Below are positions 36,845-46,126 of a stretch of DNA of 64,000 nt, piece after piece. The DNA is taken from positions 1,798,001-1,862,000 of the forward strand of contig JACJXT010000011.1 of assembly GCA_020636535.1 (NCBI GenBank). Direction: 5' to 3'. The position numbers were made by a program, and so were the translations under genes. The number at the start of each line of letters is the position of its first letter. Within the stretch, counting starts at the first letter, position 1. The notes under the pieces are model-generated. The model saw only the letters and a list, made by a program, of their open reading frames with translations. It did not search any database and was not told where the DNA came from. Source of the stretch: Chitinophagales bacterium. GTDB lineage: Bacteria > Bacteroidota > Bacteroidia > Chitinophagales > JADIYW01.

Positions 36845-38167
36845 TTAGTATCTATAAGTTTCTGGTTTGTATGGTCCATCAACATCTAAACTTAAATATT
36901 TACATTGGTCATCAGTTAAAACATCTAACTCCACTCCTATTTTTTTCAAATGTAATCTCGCTACTTTTTCATCTAAGTGTTTAGGCAACACATATACTTT
37001 GTTTTCATACTGCGCTCTATTTAACCATAACTCTAATTGTGCTAGTGTTTGGTTAGTAAATGAATTAGACATCACAAATGATGGATGACCTGTAGCACAA
37101 CCTAGGTTAACTAATCTTCCTTCTGCTAAAACAATAACATCACTTCCATTTATAGTGTATTTATCTACTTGTGGTTTGATTTCTACTTTGGTATCGCCAT
37201 AGTTTTTGTTCAACCAAGCCATATCAATTTCATTATCAAAGTGACCAATATTACAAACTATTGCTTTGTCTTTCATGTTTTTGAAATGCTCGCCATTTAT
37301 AATATCCTTGTTTCCAGTAGCCGTTACAATAATATCAGCTTCTTTAACAGCATCAGCCATTTTCTTAACTTCATAACCATCCATTGCAGCTTGTAATGCA
37401 CAAATTGGATCAATTTCTGTTACAATTACTCTACAACCAGCACCTCTTAATGAAGCTGCAGAACCTTTACCAACATCACCATATCCACCAACAACAGCAA
37501 CTTTTCCTGCCATCATCACATCAGTAGCTCTTCTAATTGCATCAACACAAGATTCTTTACAACCATATTTATTATCAAATTTAGATTTAGTAACTGAATC
37601 GTTGATATTGATAGCTGGCATTGGAAGTGTACCTGCTTTCATTCTATCGTATAATCTGTGAACACCTGTAGTCGTTTCTTCAGACAATCCTTTGATATAT
37701 TGTACTAATTCTGGATATTCATCTAACACCATATTTGTTAGATCGCCACCATCATCTAAAATCATATTTAATGGCTTGTCTTCTGAACCAAAAAATAATG
37801 TTTGTTCAATACACCAATTGAATTCTTCTTCATTCATTCCTTTCCAAGCAAAAACTGGAACACCTGCAGCAGCAATAGCAGCAGCAGCATGATCTTGAGT
37901 AGAAAAAATATTACAAGATGACCAACGAACTTCTGCACCTAAATGTACTAGTGTTTCAATTAAAACCGCTGTTTGGATAGTCATGTGTAAACAACCAGCT
38001 ATTCTTGCACCTGCTAGTGGTTTTGAATTGCCATATTCTTCTCTTAAAGCCATTAGCCCTGGCATTTCTGCTTCGGCTAATTCTATTTCTTTTCTTCCCC
38101 AATCAGCTAAATTGATATCTTTAACCTTGTATGGAAGTTGTAAGTCTATACTTGTACTTGTTGCCAT
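36845..38167 (-). CDS. ahcY: Adenosylhomocysteinase
   Basis: 440 residues. It hydrolyses S-adenosylhomocysteine to adenosine and homocysteine, the recycling step of the methyl cycle. Substrate-domain motifs: KPLAGARIAGCLHMTIQTAV and SSCNIFSTQDHAAAAIAA. The catalytic block NDSVTKSKFDNKYGCKES is present. The NAD-binding fold reads VVGGYGDVGKGSAASLRGAG, and the C-terminal tail LDVDGPYKPETYRY places the Lys and Tyr that contact NAD of the neighbouring subunit. It is a complete enzyme of usual length. The start has a candidate promoter and a palindromic site immediately upstream; metK or methyltransferases are not adjacent. Confidence 0.98.
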   Translation of the reverse strand: MATSTSIDLQLPYKVKDINLADWGRKEIELAEAEMPGLMALREEYGNSKPLAGARIAGCLHMTIQTAVLIETLVHLGAEVRWSSCNIFSTQDHAAAAIAAAGVPVFAWKGMNEEEFNWCIEQTLFFGSEDKPLNMILDDGGDLTNMVLDEYPELVQYIKGLSEETTTGVHRLYDRMKAGTLPMPAININDSVTKSKFDNKYGCKESCVDAIRRATDVMMAGKVAVVGGYGDVGKGSAASLRGAGCRVIVTEIDPICALQAAMDGYEVKKMADAVKEADIIVTATGNKDIINGEHFKNMKDKAIVCNIGHFDNEIDMAWLNKNYGDTKVEIKPQVDKYTINGSDVIVLAEGRLVNLGCATGHPSFVMSNSFTNQTLAQLELWLNRAQYENKVYVLPKHLDEKVARLHLKKIGVELDVLTDDQCKYLSLDVDGPYKPETYRY

Positions 38168-38181
38168 AAATTATTTTTATG

Positions 38182-38225
38182 CAAAGATATTGCCTTTGAT
38201 AGAAATAGAAATTGTCATATGACAA
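38182..38225 (-). promoter_or_regulatory. Candidate ahcY promoter with palindromic operator
   Basis: On the minus strand TATCTTTG (38182-38189) matches the Bacteroidota -7 consensus TAnnTTTG, about 15 bases before the ahcY ATG. A perfect 14-base palindrome TTGTCATATGACAA (38212-38225) sits 22 bases further upstream, over the -33 region, where no good TTTG is seen. This would suit an activator or repressor site. Confidence 0.4.
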
Positions 38226-38248
38226 GAAATATTAGTAAAAGTTTTAAA

Positions 38249-39499
38249 TCAACCCAAGCCACCAAAAACGAAAGCCCATTGTAAGAAACCTGCAATTCCA
38301 CCTAGTGCTGCTCCTACTAAAATTAGCTTTAGCTCTTCTGATTCAAATGCTGGACGCAATACGCCTACAAAATCTTTTGGTGGCAATTCTTGTAATTTTT
38401 CTCTTAATGTTCCTTCTATATCAAAAGTAGCATCTGTAAAATCGTGTAGATATTTAAATTTATTAGGTAAACGAGCTACCATATTTTTTACTATCATTTC
38501 TCTTAAGTCGGAATATACTTTAGAACCTTCTAGCATAGTTAAAATTGGTTGTGGCACACTGCCTGTTGCTTGGTTTAAACTTTGGTTGACATGTTTTTCT
38601 ATTAAATCGTACATCGCTTTTCCACCTTGTCGGTTTAACATGTGTTCCCAAAGATTTTCAGAATACAACACTCTATCTGCAATGATTTTACCATATTCGG
38701 CAGACACTTCATTTTGTCGTTTAATAAACAATCCAATAAAAGTAAAGCCAAATATTTTAATTGGTTTTAATGGATTAAAAATTAATTTAAGTGCCAGAAA
38801 ATTAGTAAAATATCCTACAATAACACCTGCTGCTGGCAACATCCAATCTTCTGGATAAAAATGCCACAAAATCATTTGAGGAATACCAAATAAAAATCCG
38901 AAATACCAACCAGAGCGTTCTATAAATTTAAATTCTTGCTCGCCACAGTTTAAGAATATTTCATTGACTAATGTTTTATCTTTAATGAGTGCATCTTTAC
39001 AAAGTGTTTCTAAATCCATGTAAGAATGAATATTAGTTTTTAAATCTTCCATCATGTCTCTAACAGCACCTGGAATATCTTTAGCTGCACTACTAAATAT
39101 TTGATTTTTGAGTACTTGTGGTGTGTTTTTCCAAATAGCAGGTTGATATTTCATCATGGCTTCGCTAACCACTTCTTCTGCTAGTGCTTGTGTTTGTGGT
39201 GATATTTCTTTGGCAATATCATCTGGATCTAGTTTTTCAAAAATATCTTCTACAGAAATTAATTTTTCGGTCATTAATTTCACAGATATTTCTGCCATTT
39301 TAAGTCGGTTTGCTGGAATGATGCCTTGCCAACCTAAAGGAATTGGTCCAATTTTAATACCTTTAAAATCGAGTGGCTCAAAAGTCATTTTTATTGCTTG
39401 CCAATTGGTTAACCAACCAATAAATCCAGCTACAAAAGGAATAGATATTAGTTTTATCCAATATATATTCTCGTGAAAAAATTGTAATATTGTATCCAT
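38249..39499 (-). CDS. DUF445 family membrane protein
   Basis: 416 residues. The N-terminal helix IKLISIPFVAGFIGWLTNW with NWQAIKMTFEPLDFKGIKIG is the DUF445 hallmark, and is repeated in the middle as AAGVIVGYFTNFLALKLIF with FNPLKPIKIFGFTFIGLF. Two such membrane repeats are separated by a long helical region (about 80-190, rich in Glu/Lys). The C-terminus has a final hydrophobic segment LILVGAALGGIAGFLQWAFVF. Function is unknown for the family. It is divergent from the DUF4199 gene (45-base gap). It lies upstream of ahcY on the same strand (81 bases), but ahcY appears to have its own promoter. Confidence 0.85.
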   Translation of the reverse strand: MDTILQFFHENIYWIKLISIPFVAGFIGWLTNWQAIKMTFEPLDFKGIKIGPIPLGWQGIIPANRLKMAEISVKLMTEKLISVEDIFEKLDPDDIAKEISPQTQALAEEVVSEAMMKYQPAIWKNTPQVLKNQIFSSAAKDIPGAVRDMMEDLKTNIHSYMDLETLCKDALIKDKTLVNEIFLNCGEQEFKFIERSGWYFGFLFGIPQMILWHFYPEDWMLPAAGVIVGYFTNFLALKLIFNPLKPIKIFGFTFIGLFIKRQNEVSAEYGKIIADRVLYSENLWEHMLNRQGGKAMYDLIEKHVNQSLNQATGSVPQPILTMLEGSKVYSDLREMIVKNMVARLPNKFKYLHDFTDATFDIEGTLREKLQELPPKDFVGVLRPAFESEELKLILVGAALGGIAGFLQWAFVFGGLG

Positions 39500-39544
39500 A
39501 TTTAAAAAAGAAGCACTAATTTAATCAAATTAAATTTATAAACC

Positions 39545-40057
39545 ATGGATAATTTAAAAGAGTATAATGAAAAAGACTGGAAACCGATTGCTATTAAGTT
39601 TGGCATCATTGGTTCGTTAGCATCTATATTGGTAACTATTGTTTTATTTTTTGCAGGCATGCAATTAGAAACTTGGGCAAAATGGTTATCTACTTTAGTA
39701 ATGTTAATTGTTTTAGTTGTAGGAATTAAAACCGTGAGAGACAGCCAAAATGATACTAGTTTTAGTACGCTTTTTAAAAGTGGTATTTTAATGTCATTTA
39801 TTATAGCATTAGTATCTGTTTTGTTTTTTTATATTTATGTAAATTTTATAGATGCTAATTTTATGCATGCTGTAATGGAAGTTTCTAGACAAAAAATGGA
39901 AGCTAAAGGTATGACCGAAGAACAGATAGAACAAGCAATGGAAATGAGTAGTTTTTTTATAAGTCCAACTTTTATGTTAATAATGAGTTTTATATCTACT
40001 ATGATATTTGGTTTATTGATATCTATAGTTAGTTCGTTTGCTTTTAAGAAAGATTAG
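39545..40057 (+). CDS. DUF4199 membrane protein
   Basis: 170 residues with four predicted membrane helices: about 19-39, 46-63, 79-101 and 136-160. The N-terminal KFGIIGSLASILVTIVLFF and the central VGIKTVRDSQNDTSFSTLFK followed by SGILMSFIIALV match DUF4199, a Bacteroidota family of unknown function. A helical loop with KMEAKGMTEEQIEQAMEM separates helices 3 and 4, typical of the family. The gene is monocistronic: the MITE-like repeat starts immediately at its stop codon. Confidence 0.85.
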   Translation: MDNLKEYNEKDWKPIAIKFGIIGSLASILVTIVLFFAGMQLETWAKWLSTLVMLIVLVVGIKTVRDSQNDTSFSTLFKSGILMSFIIALVSVLFFYIYVNFIDANFMHAVMEVSRQKMEAKGMTEEQIEQAMEMSSFFISPTFMLIMSFISTMIFGLLISIVSSFAFKKD

Positions 40058-40241
40058 GAATTAGTTATTAGACATTGGTTGTTGGTCATTAGCTGTAGTA
40101 TTTCATACTTCTAGTTCTAAATAGGAAGTGCGTAGTACTTCAACTTTATTGGCACTAGCTTATAAGCAGTAAAGCGTGACATAGCTACGCAACCTTAAAA
40201 ACAAACAAAATCAAAACCTATTTTTTCCTAATGCGTAATTT
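40058..40241 (-). repeat. MITE-like dispersed repeat B, copy 1 (degenerate TIR)
   Basis: The reverse complement of 40095-40241 aligns closely with 54893-55035. One end carries the exact 14-base terminal repeat CTAATGCGTAATTT (40228-40241). The other end has a degraded version GAATTAGTTATTAG (40058-40071), giving 184 bases against 180 for copy 2. It starts right at the DUF4199 stop codon. The rest of the 40058-40502 gap has no gene: about 195 bases of unassigned sequence and then the terminator at 40437. Confidence 0.75.
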
Positions 40242-40436
40242 GGGATAAATAGAGCATACCGAATTTCATTAACACACTACCACAAAAAGTAAATTGCCAT
40301 CGGCGAATATTTTTTGGAAGTTAGTAAAGACTTATTTAAAATTTTTCGTGTTGTCGGAAGTTTCCTCCTAACATATTCCATGCTTTAATCATGTCATGAG
40401 AAAATATACTTGATAGCACCAAAAATAAAATATTTT

Positions 40437-40466
40437 AAAGTCGTTCTTTCATAGAACGACTTTTTT
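40437..40466 (+). terminator. Rho-independent terminator
   Basis: AAAGTCGTTCT (40437-40447) pairs perfectly with AGAACGACTTT (40453-40463) around a 5-base loop, then a run of T on the plus strand. It lies 380 bases after the DUF4199 stop and 37 bases before the next start. It could end the DUF4199 transcript or an unseen transcript in the gap. Confidence 0.8.
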
Positions 40467-40502
40467 ATTTGAAGAAATAAATGTATATTTGACATTCATA
40501 TT

Positions 40503-40859
40503 ATGAAAACAACATTAACTTTATTGAGTTTAATTATTGCTGTACTTGCAATTGTTTCTTGCAAGAAAGAAAAGAACAATACTGACGATTGTATTTATGG
40601 AACTTGGTATCTAAAGGAAGATAGTGTAATAAATTATGATATGATACTTAAGATTACTACTGATGATACACTTAGAATGGATATAGGTGAAGGATTATAT
40701 TTCAATTTTCATTTTTATACAGAAGAAAATAAAATATATCAACAAATGGAAGATGGCAATTATCATGATTTTGCAAACTATTATTGTTCTGATAACGAAT
40801 TAACAATTGATTTTGGCACTGAAATTGTTCCAATTATTACATACATAAGAGCAGAATAA
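40503..40859 (+). CDS. Small lipoprotein, lipocalin-like
   Basis: 118 residues. Lipoprotein signal MKTTLTLLSLIIAVLAIVSC with Cys at about residue 20, followed by KKEKNN. The mature part starts DDCIYGTWYLKEDSV, the G-x-W pattern common at the start of lipocalin-like lipoproteins of Bacteroidota. Alternating strands follow (LRMDIGEGLYFNFHFYTEEN, NELTIDFG). Ligand and function are unknown. It is transcribed alone between a terminator and a convergent gene. Confidence 0.75.
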   Translation: MKTTLTLLSLIIAVLAIVSCKKEKNNTDDCIYGTWYLKEDSVINYDMILKITTDDTLRMDIGEGLYFNFHFYTEENKIYQQMEDGNYHDFANYYCSDNELTIDFGTEIVPIITYIRAE

Positions 40860-40899
40860 AATAGTCTAATCTCTAATAATCAATCTTACAATAACCAAA

Positions 40900-42792
40900 T
40901 TACTCAATTAGTAATAAATGATTTTGTAATGGTAAAATAATTTTATTACTAAAACCAATAGATCTTTGTTTGATATTATTTTCTAAGTATTTGTTGTTCT
41001 TTTTATCTAAGTCATCTAGTACATTAGTTGCTGTTGAATTATAAGCAGCATCACTCCAATCTACTTGTTGTATATTAATATCATTTTCGTTTAAAGACAA
41101 ATTATAAATTTTACTATTTAAAATAACTGGAGCTCCTAAATTAGTTATTGTAGCTTGATGCATATCTTTGAACGAATTATCTCTAAACCAAGACACTGCT
41201 TCTACAAATTTAGGATTTTTTAAAGTACCTTTATTAATGCTAGTATGTCTGAAATCAAATTTTTCTAAAGCACCATCAGTATGTACATTATCTACTTTAA
41301 ATGCATTGCTCAATAATAAAGAAGTTCCTACCACTTGTACTGGTGTATTACATGCTGCTCCTCTATTATTAGTAAAAACAGCATCTTTAGAAACAATATT
41401 GCCATTTTCATCATACACTAATAAATTAATGTTTTTATCATTATCTGTAATTGTAATATATGATTTATCATCTATAGTAAGTACAGTTGGTGCTGTTCCA
41501 CTTCCAATATGCAATTGTCCTGGAATTTCATAAAAACAATTGTTGTACATTCTATTTTGTGGTTCTACATTCCAAACTGGTTCTATACTTTTACTTTTTT
41601 CATTGTATTTTAATTTAAATAACGCTAGATTGGTATTTACATACACATTATTTTCTGCGTCTGTAGCTACTGGCAAATTGGTTTTAAACAACAACTTGTC
41701 GTCATACGGATTCATTACGGTTAAGTATGGAATAACTACTGGTGTTTCACTTTCATAACTAATAGAGTCGTCTTCTACTTCATCAAAAGCAGATGCTACA
41801 AGTGTACTCATTTTTTCTTCCTCTTCTTCCGACAAATCTACTGGTCGTTCGGCTAGTGAAAAATTATTGATTTGTGCTTCTAATGCTCGCTTTCTTTCTG
41901 TTTGATATTCATAGATGTAATAATCTTTATTTTTATTAAACTCATAATTCACCCAACTTTCTATAGAAGACGATTCCTCTTCTGAAGCTATATTTAAATC
42001 ATTATAAATAGTTTCTGCAAACTGTTTTTCTACCCAAGGTTGATAAATGGATTTTAAGTTTTTGTTGAAATCGTACACCAAAACATTTTCAGTATAATTT
42101 TTTTGTGGATTTGGAATTAAACCTATACTTCCTTCATAAAAAGAAAGCCAAATATCATTATCTTTACTTATATTAATACTATGAATATATAATTTTTCAT
42201 TTTCTACATATAGTTTACTAATATTAGATTCATCAAAACTGTAAGTGTAATTATTTGGCATTGGTTTTATCGACCAAACACCAGCATTGTTTTTCTTTTT
42301 CTTACCAATATTTACTGGAACCAAAATTTCTTTAGTAGTAGGATTAACAGCAATGTTTTTTACTAAATAGTTTCCTAATTCGGCATTGGTTTTATCTACT
42401 GTCTTTTTAAGATATTTGGTATTGGTTGGAATTGCAATTTGATCTACAATTTTAAGTTCGTTATTACTAAAATCAAGACAAACTAATTGCATCATATTTT
42501 TATGATAACACAAACCAATTAATGTTTTTTCATCTAGTGCTTTTAATTGAACAACCGACTGACAAACCTGCTTCTTACCATCGGTAATTGTAATTAACTG
42601 AGTTTTTAAGTTATTAATGTCAAACGAAGTAGTAGCAGCTTGCATACTTTTGTTGTTGACGGTTAATACCAACTCTTTTTTGTTGTTTTTAAGCTTATAG
42701 GTTTTGTTGTTAACTAGACTGTATCTATCATTTTCTTGAGCAAAAACAACAGATGACAGTAGCAATAATACTACGACATTGAAAACTTTCAT
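40900..42792 (-). CDS. Large exported protein of unknown function
   Basis: 630 residues with a signal peptide (MKVFNVVVLLLLSSVVFAQ). Mature part: many short beta strands spaced like propeller blades (for example LKALDEKTLIGLCYHKNMMQ, LYIHSINISKDNDIWLSFYE and NVYVNTNLALFKLKYNE). An acidic helix in the middle contains AERPVDLSEEEEEKMSTL. I see no catalytic motif, no T9SS sorting domain and no lipobox, so periplasmic location is the simplest guess. It resembles no family I can name. Divergent or convergent neighbours make it monocistronic; it ends 41 bases from the convergent lipoprotein gene. Confidence 0.7.
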   Translation of the reverse strand: MKVFNVVVLLLLSSVVFAQENDRYSLVNNKTYKLKNNKKELVLTVNNKSMQAATTSFDINNLKTQLITITDGKKQVCQSVVQLKALDEKTLIGLCYHKNMMQLVCLDFSNNELKIVDQIAIPTNTKYLKKTVDKTNAELGNYLVKNIAVNPTTKEILVPVNIGKKKKNNAGVWSIKPMPNNYTYSFDESNISKLYVENEKLYIHSINISKDNDIWLSFYEGSIGLIPNPQKNYTENVLVYDFNKNLKSIYQPWVEKQFAETIYNDLNIASEEESSSIESWVNYEFNKNKDYYIYEYQTERKRALEAQINNFSLAERPVDLSEEEEEKMSTLVASAFDEVEDDSISYESETPVVIPYLTVMNPYDDKLLFKTNLPVATDAENNVYVNTNLALFKLKYNEKSKSIEPVWNVEPQNRMYNNCFYEIPGQLHIGSGTAPTVLTIDDKSYITITDNDKNINLLVYDENGNIVSKDAVFTNNRGAACNTPVQVVGTSLLLSNAFKVDNVHTDGALEKFDFRHTSINKGTLKNPKFVEAVSWFRDNSFKDMHQATITNLGAPVILNSKIYNLSLNENDINIQQVDWSDAAYNSTATNVLDDLDKKNNKYLENNIKQRSIGFSNKIILPLQNHLLLIE

Positions 42793-42839
42793 TCTTCTTT
42801 TTTTATGGAGCTTAAATATATGCCTTTTTTCGATAATAT

Positions 42840-44048
42840 TTAAAAATCGGCACTTAATAATAAAGATAAATTGAAAAATTTTAAGTCGTACGATTTTGCA
42901 ATAAACTCTTTAGTAATATTTCCTTTGTAGATATATACGCCATTTCTAAAGTGTTCATTGTGTTTTAGCATCAATTCAAATCCTCCACTGCTATACATTT
43001 CTTTTAAAATTGGTGTTAAAATATTACTTAAACTATACGATGCTGTTTTAGATACATTAGAGGCTACATTAGGTACACAGTAGTGAATTATCTCATTGAC
43101 TAAGTATGTTGGCTCTTGATGATTGGTTGCTTTTGATGTTTCTGAACAGCCACCATGGTCAATACTAATATCGATAAACACACTATTTTTTTTCATGCTA
43201 TGAATCATATGTTTGGTAACTACCACAGGCGTTTTTCCGTTGATAGGTCGCAATGCACCAATTACTACATCTGCTCTTGCCATATTTTTTGCCAAATTAA
43301 TTGGATCTAATACAGAAGTATATATTTTTAAACTTAAATCGTTTTCTAATCTCGATAGTCGATAAATATCATCATCAAAAACTTGAACAGAAGCACCCAT
43401 TGCAATTGCTGTTTTTGCTGCATGCTCTCCTACTGTTCCTGCACCAATTATTAAAACTCTAGTTGGTGGTTGTCCTGCAATTCCTCCTAACAAAATTCCT
43501 TTGCCATGTTCATTACTCAAGTATTTTGTAGCAATATATAAAGCATAGTTTCCTGCAATTTCGCTCATTGAACGCATAATTGGATATGTACCGTAATTGC
43601 ATTGAATATACTCGTAAGCAATGGTATTTACCTTTTTTTCGGATAGCGTTTTGAGTGTAATTTTATTGAGTTTTGGCAAATATATTGGTGAAAATACTAC
43701 TTGATTTTTATGTAGCATTGGCAATTCTACTTCTTGAATTGGTGCAACTTTTAATAATATATCTGATTGATATACTATTTCTTTATCTGATTCTATCATA
43801 GCACCAGCATTGATGTATTCTTCATCAGAAAAGTTATTTTGACCTGCACCTTGTTCTACTTTTATTTTATATCCGAAATGAATTAAAGCTGCTACAGAGT
43901 TTGGTGACAATGCAATTCTATTATCATTAAAGTTTTGTTCGTTTGGAATTCCAATGGTATTGTGTTGGTTGTCTTTACTGATTTCGGCTAAGACTTCTTT
44001 AGGAAATAAATCATAACCTTGTTTGACTTTCTCTAATATTGACTCCAT
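42840..44048 (-). CDS. ald: Alanine dehydrogenase / PNT-type protein
   Basis: 402 residues with the AlaDh/PNT N- and C-terminal domains. NDNRIALSPNSVAALIHFGY carries the substrate Arg, ILLKVAPIQEVE the substrate Lys, RVLIIGAGTVGEHAAKTAIA the Rossmann NAD site, and DISIDHGGCSETS the catalytic Asp loop. The loop where classical alanine dehydrogenases have their active-site His (TYLHLA) reads FSPIYLPKLNK instead, so that His seems to be missing. This longer Bacteroidota version is commonly called Ald, but its reaction is less certain. It starts 3 bases after tsaE, in the porX-tsaE-ald operon. Confidence 0.85.
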   Translation of the reverse strand: MESILEKVKQGYDLFPKEVLAEISKDNQHNTIGIPNEQNFNDNRIALSPNSVAALIHFGYKIKVEQGAGQNNFSDEEYINAGAMIESDKEIVYQSDILLKVAPIQEVELPMLHKNQVVFSPIYLPKLNKITLKTLSEKKVNTIAYEYIQCNYGTYPIMRSMSEIAGNYALYIATKYLSNEHGKGILLGGIAGQPPTRVLIIGAGTVGEHAAKTAIAMGASVQVFDDDIYRLSRLENDLSLKIYTSVLDPINLAKNMARADVVIGALRPINGKTPVVVTKHMIHSMKKNSVFIDISIDHGGCSETSKATNHQEPTYLVNEIIHYCVPNVASNVSKTASYSLSNILTPILKEMYSSGGFELMLKHNEHFRNGVYIYKGNITKEFIAKSYDLKFFNLSLLLSADF

Positions 44049-44050
44049 TT

Positions 44051-44470
44051 TTACAGTTTTTCTTCAACTTCAATTTGTCTTGACTGTTGATTCAACTTAC
44101 TAATATACACATTCAATCGCTTATTTGGCATTAAATCGGCAAAATCGTCACTCCATTCTACAAAACAAATATTATTATATAAATAATCTTCTAATCCAAT
44201 TTCTTCTGCTTCTTCTACACTATTCAATCGAAATAAATCTAAATGTGCTATATCTCCTATTGAAGATTGATATAAATTGACCAATGCATAAGTTGGCGAA
44301 CTTACTTGCTCTCTGATATTTAAAATTGTAGCAATAGTTTGTACTAAAGTAGTTTTGCCTGCACCCATTTCTCCAAATAAACAAACTGTAGAAAAGTCTT
44401 GTAATCTTTCTACAATATATCGTGCTACTGGTTCAAGTTCATCTACACTATTGGCTACAAATAATTTCAT
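44051..44470 (-). CDS. tsaE: tRNA threonylcarbamoyladenosine synthesis ATPase TsaE
   Basis: 139 residues, typical TsaE length. Walker A in LFGEMGAGKTTLVQ (about 33-42). It is followed by REQVSSPTYALVNLY and HLDLFRLNSVEEAEEIGLED, and FVEWSDDF, the family EW motif. It acts with TsaB and TsaD in t6A37 formation in tRNAs. Its start overlaps the porX stop by 4 bases (ATGA), suggesting coupled translation. Nothing odd in length or motifs. Confidence 0.95.
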   Translation of the reverse strand: MKLFVANSVDELEPVARYIVERLQDFSTVCLFGEMGAGKTTLVQTIATILNIREQVSSPTYALVNLYQSSIGDIAHLDLFRLNSVEEAEEIGLEDYLYNNICFVEWSDDFADLMPNKRLNVYISKLNQQSRQIEVEEKL

Positions 44471-46026
44471 TGTGGTTTTGACTCAAAGATAGCAACTGGA
44501 ACTATCATTTCTTCTAAAGAAATTCCACCATGTTGAAAAGTATTTTTATAAAAATTAGCGTAGTAATTATAATTGTTTGGATAGCAGAAAAAATAATCTT
44601 CTTTGGCAAAAATATAACTTGAACTTATATTTGATTTTGGCAAAAATGCTTCATCTGGATTTTTAACTTCCATTACTTCTTTTGGATTGAAGTTTAAGTT
44701 TCTACCTGTTTTATAGCGAAGATTGGTAGTCGTATTTTTATCACCAATTACTTTTGCTGGAGATTTTACTCTAATTGTTCCATGATCTGAAGAAATAATA
44801 ATTCTAACTTTCTTATTTTTCAATTTTAGTAATGCATTATACAAAGGTGAATGTACAAACCACGATGCAGTTAATGAACGATAAGCTGCTTCATCATTTG
44901 CAATTTCTTTTAATACTTCCATCTCTGTTCTTGCATGCGATAACATATCTACAAAATTATATACAATTGCATTGAATTGATTATTCATTAAATTTAAAAT
45001 ATCATCTTCTAATTGCTTACCATTATTGTAGTTTGTAATTTTTGTATATGATATTTTATTATTAATTCCAAATCGTTTAAATTGTTCTTCCATAAAAAAT
45101 GCTTCATGTAAGTTTTTACCTTCACTTTCATCATCATATGTCCACTTGTCTTCATATTTCTTTTGAATTTCAGATGGCATTAATCCAGAAAAAATAGCAT
45201 TTCTACTATACTGTGTTGTAGTAGGTAAAATACTATACATAAAATCTTCTGATGTTTTTAAGAAATGCTCTTTTAGTATAGATTCAATCACAGAATAATG
45301 ATCATATCTTAGATTATCTACCAAAATAAAAAAGGTAGTATAGTCATCACTTAATTGTGGAATGACTTTATTTTTAAATAGTGTATGTGAAAGCGTTGGC
45401 GTTTCTTCATTTGGCTTTTGTAACCAATTAATATAGTTTTTATTAATAAATTTAAAGAACTCTTTAGTGGCTTCGTTCTTTTGCATCTCAAAAACATCAC
45501 GCATTTCTGCATTGTCAATTTTGTCTAATTGAATATCCCAATAAATTAATTTTTTATATAATTCTGTCCAATCAGTAGCATTCATATTGCCACCAATTTC
45601 CATCATAATTTTTTGAAACTCTTGTCTGTAACTCACTGAGTTTTTTTCAGACACCAAAGACTTTTTATCGATAATTTTCTTTATCGACAATAAAATTTGA
45701 TTTGGTTTAACTGGTTTAATTAAATAGTCTGCAATTTGTCCACCAATAGCTTCGTCCATGATATTTTCTTCTTCATTCTTGGTAATCATTACAACAGGAA
45801 CATCTTTGTTCATTGTTTTCATATTACTCAAAGTTTCCAATCCAGAAATTCCAGGCATGTGTTCATCTAAAAAAACCAAATCAAAATATTCTGCCGAAAA
45901 TTTATCCAAAGCATCATGACCATTACTTACTGCTTCAACACTATAACCTCTTTGTTCTAAAAACATAATTTGTGGTTTTAGCAAATCAATCTCATCATCT
46001 GCCCAAAGTATTTTAGTTTTCTGCAT
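44467..46026 (-). CDS. porX: PorX: response regulator with PglZ/alkaline phosphatase domain
   Basis: 519 residues from the ATG at 46026; the frame continues 9 codons upstream but MQKTKILWADDEIDLLKPQI is the conserved start. An N-terminal receiver domain has the acidic pocket DDE and the phospho-acceptor Asp in DLVFLDEHMPG. Its switch Lys is in DYLIKPVKP. A helical linker follows, then a PglZ domain (about 210-519) with metal-binding motifs FFILVDNLRYDHY, IIISSDHGTIRVKSP and HGGISLEEMIVPV. PorX of Porphyromonas gingivalis works with PorY to regulate T9SS genes. The gene is the first of porX-tsaE-ald and is divergent from the HD/lpxD/lpxC cluster. Confidence 0.93.
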   Translation of the reverse strand: MQKTKILWADDEIDLLKPQIMFLEQRGYSVEAVSNGHDALDKFSAEYFDLVFLDEHMPGISGLETLSNMKTMNKDVPVVMITKNEEENIMDEAIGGQIADYLIKPVKPNQILLSIKKIIDKKSLVSEKNSVSYRQEFQKIMMEIGGNMNATDWTELYKKLIYWDIQLDKIDNAEMRDVFEMQKNEATKEFFKFINKNYINWLQKPNEETPTLSHTLFKNKVIPQLSDDYTTFFILVDNLRYDHYSVIESILKEHFLKTSEDFMYSILPTTTQYSRNAIFSGLMPSEIQKKYEDKWTYDDESEGKNLHEAFFMEEQFKRFGINNKISYTKITNYNNGKQLEDDILNLMNNQFNAIVYNFVDMLSHARTEMEVLKEIANDEAAYRSLTASWFVHSPLYNALLKLKNKKVRIIISSDHGTIRVKSPAKVIGDKNTTTNLRYKTGRNLNFNPKEVMEVKNPDEAFLPKSNISSSYIFAKEDYFFCYPNNYNYYANFYKNTFQHGGISLEEMIVPVAIFESKPQ

Positions 46027-46126
46027 GCTCAATAATTTGGGTTCAATATACAAGCGTTTTTTTATATCTTGTGTGATAAATAATTAAATATTGTTATCAA
46101 ACAGAATCTAACGATTAAAAGCAATT

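Noticed and set aside
40256..40436. Possible short peptide on the minus strand (starts MIKAWNMLGGNF)
   Set aside because: Only about 18 codons, no family resemblance and no supporting signals.
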